From positions 1 to 64,000 of the forward strand of contig CACBON010000001.1 of the NCBI GenBank assembly GCA_902540805.1: 64,000 bases of DNA, written 5' to 3'. A model generated the notes under the pieces. That model was not told the origin of the DNA. It did not search any database and was given only the letters and a program-made list of their open reading frames with translations. This DNA is from an uncultured Alphaproteobacteria bacterium. GTDB taxonomy: Bacteria > Pseudomonadota > Alphaproteobacteria > Methylaequorales > Methylaequoraceae. The position numbers and the translations under genes were made by a program. This document shows, piece after piece, positions 48,378-56,579 of this stretch; position 1 is the stretch's first letter, and each line of letters opens with the position of its first letter.

Positions 48378-48737
48378 CTACTTGATTATTCTACCTAAAT
48401 ATCTTCCAAGTGAATCATAAAAAATTCCATTTCTTTCTAGCTTGGCTCTAAACTTTCCTGATGAGCCGTATATATTACCATAACCGTCAATTCTTCCCAT
48501 GTATCCACCACGTGAACCATAAGAATGCCCATTAGGTTCAATTTTTCCTAAGTATTTTCCCATAGAATTATATATACCTCCATTGCTTTCAACTCTTCCT
48601 TTATAACTTCCCAGTGAGTGGTGTATAGTGCCACTACCCTCAATCTTTTCAAGATACTTTCCTAGAGGGTCATAAAGCGAATCAGCTTTGCTGTCACAGA
48701 ATATGAAGATAATTAAAAAGAAATAAAAATTATGCAT
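48378..48737 (-). CDS. Exported protein made of 17-residue repeats
   Basis: This 119-aa protein has a signal peptide (residues ~1-18). Nearly the whole mature part is six tandem copies of a 17-residue unit, roughly Y-x-S-x-G-x-Y-x-G-R/K-I-E-x-x-G-x-I. Examples are YNSMGKYLGKIEPNGHS and YDSLGRYLGRI. The regular aromatic/Gly/charged pattern suggests a beta-solenoid or propeller-like sheet at the cell surface. Function unknown. It converges on the hydrolase gene with 8 nt between the stops. Confidence 0.8.
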   Translation of the reverse strand: MHNFYFFLIIFIFCDSKADSLYDPLGKYLEKIEGSGTIHHSLGSYKGRVESNGGIYNSMGKYLGKIEPNGHSYGSRGGYMGRIDGYGNIYGSSGKFRAKLERNGIFYDSLGRYLGRIIK

Positions 48738-48795
48738 AATTTTATTTTAAGATTAAGGTCAATAAATATGTATAACTAAAAAAATTAAATATTTT

Positions 48796-48839
48796 GAAGG
48801 CTCTTTATGTTCAAGAGATTGAGTAAATAAAGGGCTTTC
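48796..48839 (-). terminator. Terminator of the COG0523 GTPase gene
   Basis: On the minus strand GAAAGCCCTTTAT pairs with ATAAAGAGCCTTC over 13 positions with two wobble pairs, followed by T-rich sequence ending in a run of seven T. It begins 7 nt after the GTPase stop. Confidence 0.65.
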
Positions 48840-48845
48840 AATCAT

Positions 48846-50060
48846 TTAAGCTACTTTTTTAAACCATGCTGGAAAGGGATCTAGAGCTTTATGATATTTA
48901 CTGGGATCATCAAGATAGTTCTTAATCAGACAAGCATCTAGTCTCTCTCGAATATTCTTTTCACTCATTTCGGACTTTAAACCTATAAAAACTATTTCTT
49001 GTCGACGGTCACCATAATCTTTATTCCAATATTTATCGATTAAAGCATCAAAATTAGGTCCTTTTGGCCAACGATCTTTCGGTACAGTTGTCCACCATCT
49101 TCCAATTCCCTGATGACGAACAAACGCACCAGCCTGAGAAACCTCACCAATAAATTCAGGTCGACTCGAAATCCAAAAAAAGCCCTTTGATCTCATTACA
49201 CCAGGCCATTCTTGATTGAAGAAATTATAGATTTTTGAAGGATCAAATGGTTCACGGGCTAAATATACGAAACTTGTGATACCATACTCTTCTGTTTCAG
49301 GAAGATGATCTTTAAAATTATAAAGTTCTTTTGCCCATAACGGATGAGTGTAAGCTTTTTTAAGATCAAACAATCCAGTACCAACAACTTCTTTGAGATT
49401 CACGGTCGAATGAGAGCATTCAAAGACTTTTGCCTCAGTGTTAAGTCCACTTATAATTGCATTAACAGTTTTTAATTCTTCAGAGGATATTAAATCAATT
49501 TTATTCAATAGAATAACATTGGCAAACTCAATCTGTTCGACAAGAAGATCAACAAGTGTTCGTTCATCATCTTCAAGACTTTCTCCTTTATCTTTTAAAA
49601 AATCAGTAGAGCTATAATTTTTTATAAGATTTGCAGCATCCACCACAGTCACCATTGTATCTAGTTTTGCTACGTCAGATAAACTAGCTCCATCCTCATC
49701 ACGAAAATCAAAAGTAGTTGCTACTGGCAAAGGTTCAGAGATACCAGTACTTTCTATAAGAAGGTAATCAAATTTATTTTCATTTGCTAGCTCTCTAACT
49801 TGAATTAAAAGATCTTCACGTAAAGTACAGCAAATACATCCATTACTCATTTCTACAAGTTTCTCTTCAGTTTGAGATAAGTTACCACCTCCACGCTCAA
49901 CAAGATTTGCATCAATATTTACTTCACTCATATCGTTTACAATAACTGCAACCTTTAGGCCTTGTCGATTATTAAGAATGTGATTTAAAAGAGTTGTTTT
50001 TCCAGCACCAAGAAATCCAGACAATAATGTAACTGGAAGTTTTTTATCTAAAACTTTCAT
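48846..50060 (-). CDS. COG0523 (CobW/ZigA-type) metal-chaperone GTPase, Zur-linked
   Basis: This 404-aa G3E-family GTPase has Walker [16 protein letters not shown] (about residue 15). The metal motif CICC lies in [13 protein letters not shown] near residue 75, and NKID is the base-recognition motif. The CobW C-terminal domain ends the protein. A Zur-type palindrome 53 nt upstream of the start indicates the zinc-starvation subgroup, which delivers zinc to priority client proteins. It is therefore not the CobW of cobalamin synthesis, despite cobTSC being in the same window. Confidence 0.9.
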   Translation of the reverse strand: MKVLDKKLPVTLLSGFLGAGKTTLLNHILNNRQGLKVAVIVNDMSEVNIDANLVERGGGNLSQTEEKLVEMSNGCICCTLREDLLIQVRELANENKFDYLLIESTGISEPLPVATTFDFRDEDGASLSDVAKLDTMVTVVDAANLIKNYSSTDFLKDKGESLEDDERTLVDLLVEQIEFANVILLNKIDLISSEELKTVNAIISGLNTEAKVFECSHSTVNLKEVVGTGLFDLKKAYTHPLWAKELYNFKDHLPETEEYGITSFVYLAREPFDPSKIYNFFNQEWPGVMRSKGFFWISSRPEFIGEVSQAGAFVRHQGIGRWWTTVPKDRWPKGPNFDALIDKYWNKDYGDRRQEIVFIGLKSEMSEKNIRERLDACLIKNYLDDPSKYHKALDPFPAWFKKVA

Positions 50061-50112
50061 TATAAATTCTCCACAAAATTTAACTAAACCAAAGTAATGG
50101 CGTTATATTAAG

Positions 50113-50127
50113 TGTTATATTATAACA
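50113..50127. promoter_or_regulatory. Zur-type operator upstream of the COG0523 gene
   Basis: TGTTATATTATAACA is identical base for base to the site at 32327-32341. A partial half-site (CGTTATATTA) lies just before it, so a second weaker repressor position is possible. It lies 53 nt upstream of the GTPase start codon. Confidence 0.83.
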
Positions 50128-50292
50128 TTTCAATAATAAATTTATTTTGGTAAAAAATTATCAAATCAAGCCTCAAAAGATTCAGAATCAGTGGCTTCTA
50201 AATATTTGAGGAATGACAGGGAAAATTTTACTGAACAACCATTTAGTTTAATTATTTATTACATAGAGATGGTGATGCTATTTTGGTAATAT

Positions 50293-52107
50293 TTATTCAT
50301 TTAATTTTTTTTCACGCTTTCTTTCATTGGAATCGAGATATTTTTTTCTAAGTCTAAGGTTCATAGGTGTTACCTCAAGCAATTCATCATCTCTTATAAA
50401 AGAAATCATTTGCTCTAATGTCATCTTAACTGGTGGTACCAAAGTAACAGCTTTATCTGAACCTGATGCTCTTACATTAGTAAGTTGTTTTCCTTTTAAA
50501 ACATTAATTTCAAGATCATTTTCTTTATTATGCTCACCAACTACCATTCCAGTGTATACTTTGGTTTGCGGTTTGATGTACATTACTCCTCTATCTTGCA
50601 GATTAAAGATTGCATATGCAACTGCTTGACCTGTCTCAGTTGATATTAAAGAGCCATTTCTTTTTTCTTTAAACTCTCCTTTAAATGGTTCATAAGCATG
50701 AAATATTCTATTGAGAATACCTGTTCCTTTTGTTTCTGTTAAGAATTGACTTTGATAACCTATTAGTCCCCTTGAAGGTGACTTAAAGATAATACGAGTC
50801 TTTGCTGAGGAAGTTTTCATATCGATCATTTCTGATTTTCTATTATTCATTGAGCTAATCACTGTGCTTGAAAAACTTTCATCAACATCAATTACAACCT
50901 CTTCAACTGGTTCTAATTTGATATTTTTTTCTGTTTTAAATAATACTTTTGGTCTAGAAACTGATAATTCAAAACCTTCTCTTCGCATAGTTTCGATTAA
51001 AACTCCCAATTGTAATTCGCCTCTACCGCCAATTTCAAAAGCATCTTTACTTTCGTTTTCACTAAAAGTAATTGCTACATTTGTTTCAGCTTCTGCCAAG
51101 AGCCTTTCTCTAATATTATTTGAGGTCACTTTTTTGCCTTCTTGCCCAGCAAAAGGGGAACTATTAACAGTAATGGTTATAGACATAGTTGGGGGATCTA
51201 TCGGAGAAGATTTTATGGGTTTAGAGACTAAATTATCGCAAATTGTATCTGAAACTGAAGCATTAGTTAAACCAGCAATACAAGCTATATCACCTGCAAC
51301 AATTTCATTAACAGGAATTCTTTTGTTTCCCTCAAAAGAAAATAATTTTGTTAATTTGCCTTTTTCTACAAGTTTTTGATTTAGATTTATTGCCTTAACA
51401 ATTTTATTAACTTCGGCATTCCCACTTTCAACTTTTCCTATTAAACATCTACCAACATAAGTATCGTAAGAGAGAAGGGTTGCTAGAAATGAAAAAGATG
51501 TTTCTGAATTAATTTTTGGAGGAGGCACATACTCTATTATTAAATTGAGAAGAGGGTGCAAATTTTCTTTTTTATCTTTGAGATCATTCACACACCAACC
51601 ATTTTTTCCAGAAGCGTATAGTATTGGAAAATCAAGTTGATCCTCATTTGCATTAAGAGTAACAAAAAGGTCAAAAACTTCGTCTAAAACGACATCTGCA
51701 CGACTATCTTTCTTATCAACTTTATTGATGATTACAATTGGCTTTAAACCTTGCGATAAAGCTTTACCTAAAACAAACTTTGTTTGAGGCATTGGTCCTT
51801 CTGAGGCATCTGTTAGTAAAATTACTCCATCAGCCATACATAAAATCCTTTCAACCTCTCCACCAAAATCTGCATGTCCTGGTGTATCTATTATATTTAT
51901 TTTTACTCCATTCCATTTAATTGACGTAGGCTTTGCCAAAATTGTAATACCTCGTTCTTTTTCTAAGTCGCCACTATCCATTATTCTTTCCCCAATCTCT
52001 TCATTCGATCTAAACATTCCAATTTGCTTAAGTATTGAATCAATTAAAGTGGTTTTGCCGTGGTCTACATGAGCAATAATAGCTACATTCCTAATATTTT
52101 TTGACAT
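50293..52107 (-). CDS. typA: Ribosome-associated GTPase TypA/BipA
   Basis: This 604-aa translational GTPase assists ribosome assembly and stress adaptation. G1 is AHVDHGKTTL (about residue 10), G2 RGITILAK, G3 DTPGHADFGGE and G4 NKVDKKD. The EF-G-like domains II, III and V follow. The BipA-specific C-terminal domain includes the NVRASGSDKAV and LEMLEQMISFI-like blocks. The length is normal for the family. Confidence 0.97.
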   Translation of the reverse strand: MSKNIRNVAIIAHVDHGKTTLIDSILKQIGMFRSNEEIGERIMDSGDLEKERGITILAKPTSIKWNGVKINIIDTPGHADFGGEVERILCMADGVILLTDASEGPMPQTKFVLGKALSQGLKPIVIINKVDKKDSRADVVLDEVFDLFVTLNANEDQLDFPILYASGKNGWCVNDLKDKKENLHPLLNLIIEYVPPPKINSETSFSFLATLLSYDTYVGRCLIGKVESGNAEVNKIVKAINLNQKLVEKGKLTKLFSFEGNKRIPVNEIVAGDIACIAGLTNASVSDTICDNLVSKPIKSSPIDPPTMSITITVNSSPFAGQEGKKVTSNNIRERLLAEAETNVAITFSENESKDAFEIGGRGELQLGVLIETMRREGFELSVSRPKVLFKTEKNIKLEPVEEVVIDVDESFSSTVISSMNNRKSEMIDMKTSSAKTRIIFKSPSRGLIGYQSQFLTETKGTGILNRIFHAYEPFKGEFKEKRNGSLISTETGQAVAYAIFNLQDRGVMYIKPQTKVYTGMVVGEHNKENDLEINVLKGKQLTNVRASGSDKAVTLVPPVKMTLEQMISFIRDDELLEVTPMNLRLRKKYLDSNERKREKKLNE

Positions 52108-52312
52108 AATTTATGTGTTTGATTTGCAAAAATAAGAGTAAACTAAATAAGAAATTTATTATAAAAAACTATTTATCGTTTTAGATATATATAGAAATCA
52201 TAAAGATAACAATAAATAGTTATTATAGGGCATACGTAGATATGAAATCAGTTCCAGAGGGCAAAAAGACAAGGCTTTAAGATAAAAGGGTAGGGAAAGG
52301 TTTAATTTAAGC

Positions 52313-52343
52313 AAAAAAAACCTGACTTCTTAGCCAGGCTTTT
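52313..52343 (-). terminator. Rho-independent terminator of pqqA copy 2
   Basis: On the minus strand CCTGGCT-AAGA-AGTCAGG forms a 7-bp stem with one G-U pair followed by eight T. It differs from the copy 1 terminator only in the loop and flank. Confidence 0.85.
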
Positions 52344-52368
52344 AAAATTTAATCTTTATAGATCGAAA

Positions 52369-52446
52369 TTACTTCTCAGCGCAAGCGTAAGAATTGATTT
52401 CAAGACCAACAGAGATTTCAGAAATCATTGGTTTTGTCCAAGCCAT
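52369..52446 (-). CDS. pqqA: PqqA, coenzyme PQQ precursor peptide (copy 2)
   Basis: This encodes the same 25-residue peptide as copy 1, including the E-x3-Y core LEINSY. The two reading frames differ at only four of 78 bases: three silent codon changes (Thr4, Pro6, Val13) and TAG versus TAA. An AAGGAG ribosome binding site precedes the ATG, and the leader shares ATTAACTTTTTA with copy 1. It is monocistronic with its own terminator, between typA and an SSS symporter. Maturation would need PqqD/PqqE and others encoded elsewhere. Confidence 0.9.
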   Translation of the reverse strand: MAWTKPMISEISVGLEINSYACAEK

Positions 52447-52692
52447 TGTTTACTCCTTAAATAAAAAGTTAATAAAATTATATTTTTTTATTATTTTTTT
52501 CTTAATAAACTCTGAGGGTGTTATTCACATTTGGTTAATCTTTTAGTTGAAAATTAAGGGGAGTAATCTCGGAGGGAAAATTATTAATAAAAAAGCTTAA
52601 GATATGAGAATTCAGTGCTTTCAGATAGAGAAGGAAAGACACTGATAAGAAATATCTTTAACCCAAATGTTATATAAATCCCTTAAAAACCA

Positions 52693-54297
52693 CTAGAAGA
52701 AATAAATTAAAGAGAATACTAAAATAAACCAAATAAACAAAATAATATACCGAGTTTTCCAAGTGTTATTAAAGTGCAATTTTTTGAAGGATTTTAATGA
52801 CCAAACAAAAGTTTCATTTGCTTGAAAGTTGGAGAAAAAAAAGTCGTGCACTATTGCAATTTTCAAAGTAACAACAAAACCAATTGCATTCCACCAAAGC
52901 CAAGATACGTTAACTAAATAAACCCAACAGTATAGATTAAATAAAAATCCACAAATGATTCCTATGCAAGCACTATTACCATTAATTTTTTTTGTTAAAA
53001 TACCTAATGTAAATACACCAATAATTGGTCCATTAATCAAAGAACCTATTTTATTGATTGCAATGAGAACATTGCTAGAAATGTCTTCAACATAAAAAGC
53101 CAAAATAATTGCTAATGAACCCCAAAATAAGGTTATTACTCTTGATATGAAAAGGTTATTTTTTTCTGAAAGATATCTAAAAGTTTTAATTCTTTTAACA
53201 AAATCCTCCATTGTTACTGCAGACAAGCTATTTAATACTGAATCTAAGGATGACATAGCAGCAGAAAACAAGGCTACTAGCGTTAGTCCCACAATTCCGA
53301 TTGGTAAATTATCTATTAGAAAAATAGGGACAGCCAAATTAAAGTTAGGTATCCCATCTTGATTTGGAAGACTTGAGATAAAATCAGCATTAATTTGGGA
53401 ATAAGAACCTATTCCTACACCAATTAAACAGTACAACAATACAAGAGGAAATCTTAAAATACCATTTAAAAAAAATACTTTTTGTCCCTCATTTTGATTT
53501 TTAGCGCATAGTGCTTTTTGCATTTGACTTTGATCACAACCATAATAAGACATATACAAAAAAAAACCTCCAATTAACATTGGCCAAAAAGCAAATTCTT
53601 TTCCATCACCAAGTCCATGCTCAAAGAAATTTAAATTTACATTTCTTTGATCTGGGAAATAATTAAACATTGATCTAAAACCACCAAAAATACTTGTTAA
53701 ATAAAAAAGAATAAATATAAGTACAACAGTCAAAATTATCATTTGAATAATATCACTGTAAATTATTGCTTTTATCCCTCCTATAACGTCGTAGACGATT
53801 GTTATAAGACCAAGTATAAGAACGGAATACACAAAACTTAAACCTGTTATTAATTCAATAACTATTGATACACTGTAAACAATTACTCCAGTTGCAAAAA
53901 CTCTTACAAAAAGAAATAATGAACTCATTAATAACCTCGTTTTGAGATCAAACCTTTTTTCAAGGTACTCGTATATTGAAATTATCTTTAATTTATAGAA
54001 AATTGGATAAATGAAAATCATGATTGCAATCATTGATAATGGCACTGCTAATTCATATTTCAACCAGCCCAAACCACCACCAACAGAAAAAGCAACAAAA
54101 GCAGGAGCACCTAAGATACTATTTGTTGAACATTGGGTAGCTAAAATAGAAATAGCCAATTTTTTTGATTTTTGTTTTCTTGATGCAACAAAATAATCTT
54201 TCAAGTTTTTTTGATCTTTTGATAAATAAACAGATAAAAGAATTAAACAAACTAAGTATCCAAATATAATATACCAGTCTAGATTTTCTAAATTCAT
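52693..54297 (-). CDS. Sodium:solute symporter (SSS family)
   Basis: This 534-aa protein has about 14 membrane helices. It shows the helix-2 region ISILATQCSTNSILGAPAF, DVIGGIKAIIYSDIIQM in the middle, and the late sodium-site block VALFSAAMSSLDSVLNSLSAV. The C-terminal extension and WWNAIGFVVT helices resemble the SGLT-like branch rather than PutP. The substrate is unknown. There is no adjacent enzyme gene; pqqA copy 2 lies 246 nt downstream on the same strand. Confidence 0.88.
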   Translation of the reverse strand: MNLENLDWYIIFGYLVCLILLSVYLSKDQKNLKDYFVASRKQKSKKLAISILATQCSTNSILGAPAFVAFSVGGGLGWLKYELAVPLSMIAIMIFIYPIFYKLKIISIYEYLEKRFDLKTRLLMSSLFLFVRVFATGVIVYSVSIVIELITGLSFVYSVLILGLITIVYDVIGGIKAIIYSDIIQMIILTVVLIFILFYLTSIFGGFRSMFNYFPDQRNVNLNFFEHGLGDGKEFAFWPMLIGGFFLYMSYYGCDQSQMQKALCAKNQNEGQKVFFLNGILRFPLVLLYCLIGVGIGSYSQINADFISSLPNQDGIPNFNLAVPIFLIDNLPIGIVGLTLVALFSAAMSSLDSVLNSLSAVTMEDFVKRIKTFRYLSEKNNLFISRVITLFWGSLAIILAFYVEDISSNVLIAINKIGSLINGPIIGVFTLGILTKKINGNSACIGIICGFLFNLYCWVYLVNVSWLWWNAIGFVVTLKIAIVHDFFFSNFQANETFVWSLKSFKKLHFNNTWKTRYIILFIWFILVFSLIYFF

Positions 54298-54655
54298 ATA
54301 ATCTTCCAGAGGTAAATCTGATTATTGTGAAAAATTATTAATTTTATCTAGTAATTCTTACTTTATAAATTCAAACTTTTTTTTTTCTATGTTAATCAGA
54401 CTAGTGAAAAAATATAATAGTTTCAAATTCAAATAATATTTTATAATTTAAAATTAGTATATTTTTCCTAACCCGTGAGGCCATGCTTTTTAGGGGAAAA
54501 GTTTCTAAATTAAGGTTCTAGAGTAGTGATTCTATTAGGAAAATAATTTGGTAGATTATTTATTAAAATAACACTTTTTCAATTACATTTTGAATAGTAT
54601 CGTAAATGATTGATAATTTGTTTTCCATTTGAGAGGGTTAGGGAGGTTTAGTGAA
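54298..54655. other. Intergenic region with a predicted hairpin
   Basis: These 358 bases contain no gene. TTTTTCCTAA (54462-54471) can pair with TTAGGGGAAA (54490-54499) over ten positions, two of them U-G, around an 18-base loop with locally higher G+C (CCCGTGAGGCC). The right end carries the GGAGG ribosome binding site of the next gene. Confidence 0.45.
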
Positions 54656-55048
54656 ATGCTAATGTTTGTACTCATAGCGTTGATAATATTTGGAAATTTA
54701 ATTTATGCTTATCAATGTATTTTCCAAACACGGAAGTATATTGAGAAATATGGCTTTGGTGAAGGCAGCGCAATAATGACAAGACTTGTGGGCACTTTTG
54801 CTGCCGGCTTTGCAGTCACCTTAGCTATTGCTTTACTTACTTCTATCGAAGGTGCTTGGTTACTGTTTATCTATGGTTTTGTGCAAGCATGTATCGGGGC
54901 AGTTGTTTGCTTTCAAACTATCCATAGTTATTGGGGTACTGTTGACGGTGTAAAGACATCTGCTGAGGGCTATGTCGCCCCTGCTATAATAGCATTTTTA
55001 AACTTAATGGTGCTTATTACTGGTTGGGATTTACTGTTTAAAATATGA
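54656..55048 (+). CDS. Small integral membrane protein of unknown function
   Basis: From the ATG at 54656, preceded by GGGAGG, the protein is 130 aa with four hydrophobic segments. Charged residues are confined to short loops (FQTRKYIEKYGFGEG, HSYWGTVDGVKTSAEG). The TTG at 54629 in the track would run through the ribosome binding site and is rejected. No family is recognised. The G+C is somewhat higher than in its neighbours. Confidence 0.7.
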   Translation: MLMFVLIALIIFGNLIYAYQCIFQTRKYIEKYGFGEGSAIMTRLVGTFAAGFAVTLAIALLTSIEGAWLLFIYGFVQACIGAVVCFQTIHSYWGTVDGVKTSAEGYVAPAIIAFLNLMVLITGWDLLFKI

Positions 55049-55190
55049 ATATTGAATGTAAAATAGTTAAGACACTATAACAATCAAAACAAGCCGAGGA
55101 ATTATTCCTCCCCTGGGTAGATATTTTTTTAGGGGTAAAATTAGAGAGTCAAAGCGCTAAAGAGCAGGGAATCTGTGGCTTTCAGATAGT

Positions 55191-55280
55191 GGCGGAGAGA
55201 CAGGGATTCGAACCCTGGAAGGACTTGCATCCTTGCCGGTTTTCAAGACCGGTGCATTCGACCACTCTGCCATCTCTCCG
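55191..55280 (-). tRNA. tRNA-Ser (anticodon UGA)
   Basis: Read on the minus strand, the acceptor arm GGAGAGA pairs with TCTCTCC, the anticodon stem-loop is CCGGT-CTTGAAA-ACCGG with anticodon TGA, and the T arm has GGTTCGAATCC. A long variable arm marks the class II serine type, and the 3' CCA is encoded. The length is 90 nt including CCA. Confidence 0.96.
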
Positions 55281-55538
55281 TTAATCTGAGTTTGATTTTT
55301 AGATAATAGAGCTTTTAATATTGTTCACTACTAAACACTAAGATCCCAGATTTTTAAATCAAAATAGATATAATAATATAACTCATTTTCAAACAAGAAA
55401 ATATTACAAAACCTAAAAGATTTCAACTATGTTTCTTTTTCAAACAGAGTAATTTAATAAAATACACAAGAAATTATTGAATTATTTATAATCAGTCATA
55501 AGTATTGTATACAACATCCAACTAAGTATTTGAGTATC

Positions 55539-55733
55539 ATGAAAATTGAAGTTAAACCAAAAATTGTAAGACGATTTTTAATTATATTTTGGTCATGTTT
55601 TTTTACCATATGGTTCTTTTTAAAAAAATTTCCTGAAATAAAAGAAAAGTTTATAGCTGATTATAGCTCACAACTTTTGCTAATTGCAGATAATGTAAAC
55701 AACCTTTATATGCCTATTTTACAAATTGTATGA
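55539..55733 (+). CDS. Small membrane protein upstream of a secreted protein gene
   Basis: The protein is 64 aa from the ATG at 55539; the track start is a TTG three codons earlier. One hydrophobic segment (RFLIIFWSCFFTIWFFL) is followed by a polar helix. Its stop overlaps the start of the next gene (ATGA), suggesting coupling. No family is recognised. Confidence 0.5.
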   Translation: MKIEVKPKIVRRFLIIFWSCFFTIWFFLKKFPEIKEKFIADYSSQLLLIADNVNNLYMPILQIV

Positions 55734-56305
55734 AAAAGCTTCTCATCCTTTTATTTTGTTTGTTCGCATCCAGCAATGCATACACAAACCCTAAGAACGT
55801 TTTAAAACTAACATGTGAATTTGATCCTAGCCTCATCAAAAAAGAGATAAATGAAATTGGATTTGTTGAAAATGATAAGATTAACAATCAGCAAATTTGT
55901 AAAAATCTTGGTTGTAAAGATTTTATTGAAGTAAATCAATATAGCTTATCTAATAGTGAAAATGAATATAGATTAAGAAATTCCTGGTTCAATCATCAAG
56001 GAATTCTGCTAGATGAATATAAAACAGTTAAAGATACAATAACCATTAATACATATGTCTCTCAAGCTTATTATTTAGAATCATATACAATCAACAAAAT
56101 TACAGGTGAAACAAAAAGATCATTTTACAGTTTTAATGATCCGAAATTTTTTAATGCTATAAGAGAACTTGAAGCTAGTTCTCAAAATGTTCCACTATAT
56201 AATAAAAAAGGAAAGCTATCCTTGAAAACTCTCGAATCATTTTCTTTAAAACCAAAAGAAATATTCCATTTCCAAGGTCAGTGTTACAAGGGTTTACCAG
56301 TTTAG
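55730..56305 (+). CDS. Exported protein of unknown function
   Basis: This 191-aa protein has a signal peptide (KKLLILLFCLFASSNAYT). The mature part has four cysteines (LTCEF, QICKNLGC, GQCYKG), which could form two disulfides, and a mixed alpha/beta pattern. No family is recognised. It is coupled to the small membrane protein upstream by a 4-nt overlap. Confidence 0.65.
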   Translation: MKKLLILLFCLFASSNAYTNPKNVLKLTCEFDPSLIKKEINEIGFVENDKINNQQICKNLGCKDFIEVNQYSLSNSENEYRLRNSWFNHQGILLDEYKTVKDTITINTYVSQAYYLESYTINKITGETKRSFYSFNDPKFFNAIRELEASSQNVPLYNKKGKLSLKTLESFSLKPKEIFHFQGQCYKGLPV

Positions 56306-56321
56306 CTTAACGACAAGAATC

Positions 56322-56495
56322 TTACTTAGATATTTTTAAGATTTCATAAGTAAGTCTATTTTTATACCTTCTTTGTCTTCTTCTTGCTTTCGTTGCTGAT
56401 GCTCTCCAACTTATTCTTTTGTCAGCAACTAAATTTTCTAAATCATCTGCAACCTCGACAAAATCTGCATCTTTTTCATATGTTCGTCTTGACAT
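56322..56495 (-). CDS. 57-aa basic protein missing from the ORF track
   Basis: The frame begins MSRRTYEKDADFVEVADDLENL and continues into a strongly basic helix (RASATKARRRQRRYKNR) before a TAA stop. An acidic first half followed by an Arg/Lys-rich helix is unlike random AT-rich DNA; the region has no stop for 57 codons and uses Arg and Ala codons. No ribosome binding site is obvious. A nucleic-acid-binding role is possible but not shown. Confidence 0.55.
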   Translation of the reverse strand: MSRRTYEKDADFVEVADDLENLVADKRISWRASATKARRRQRRYKNRLTYEILKISK

Positions 56496-56579
56496 ACATT
56501 ATAAATAGTGTTTTTTAAAATATTTGTTAATCTAATTTCAAAAAAATATTAAATCTCATTAAAAATCAATATTTATAAC

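Noticed and set aside
48846-50060. CobW of cobalamin synthesis
   Set aside because: The protein is a G3E GTPase with the CICC motif, but a Zur-type operator precedes it and it is unlinked to cobNST cobaltochelatase genes. The zinc-chaperone subgroup is the better call.
50864-51379. 171-aa plus-strand ORF inside typA
   Set aside because: It is antisense to the conserved domains II and III of TypA. Its composition follows the opposite strand and it has no recognisable motif.
55096-55110. Palindrome GAGGAATTATTCCTC as a terminator
   Set aside because: The stem is only six pairs and is not followed directly by a T run; it may be chance or part of the tRNA 3' flank.
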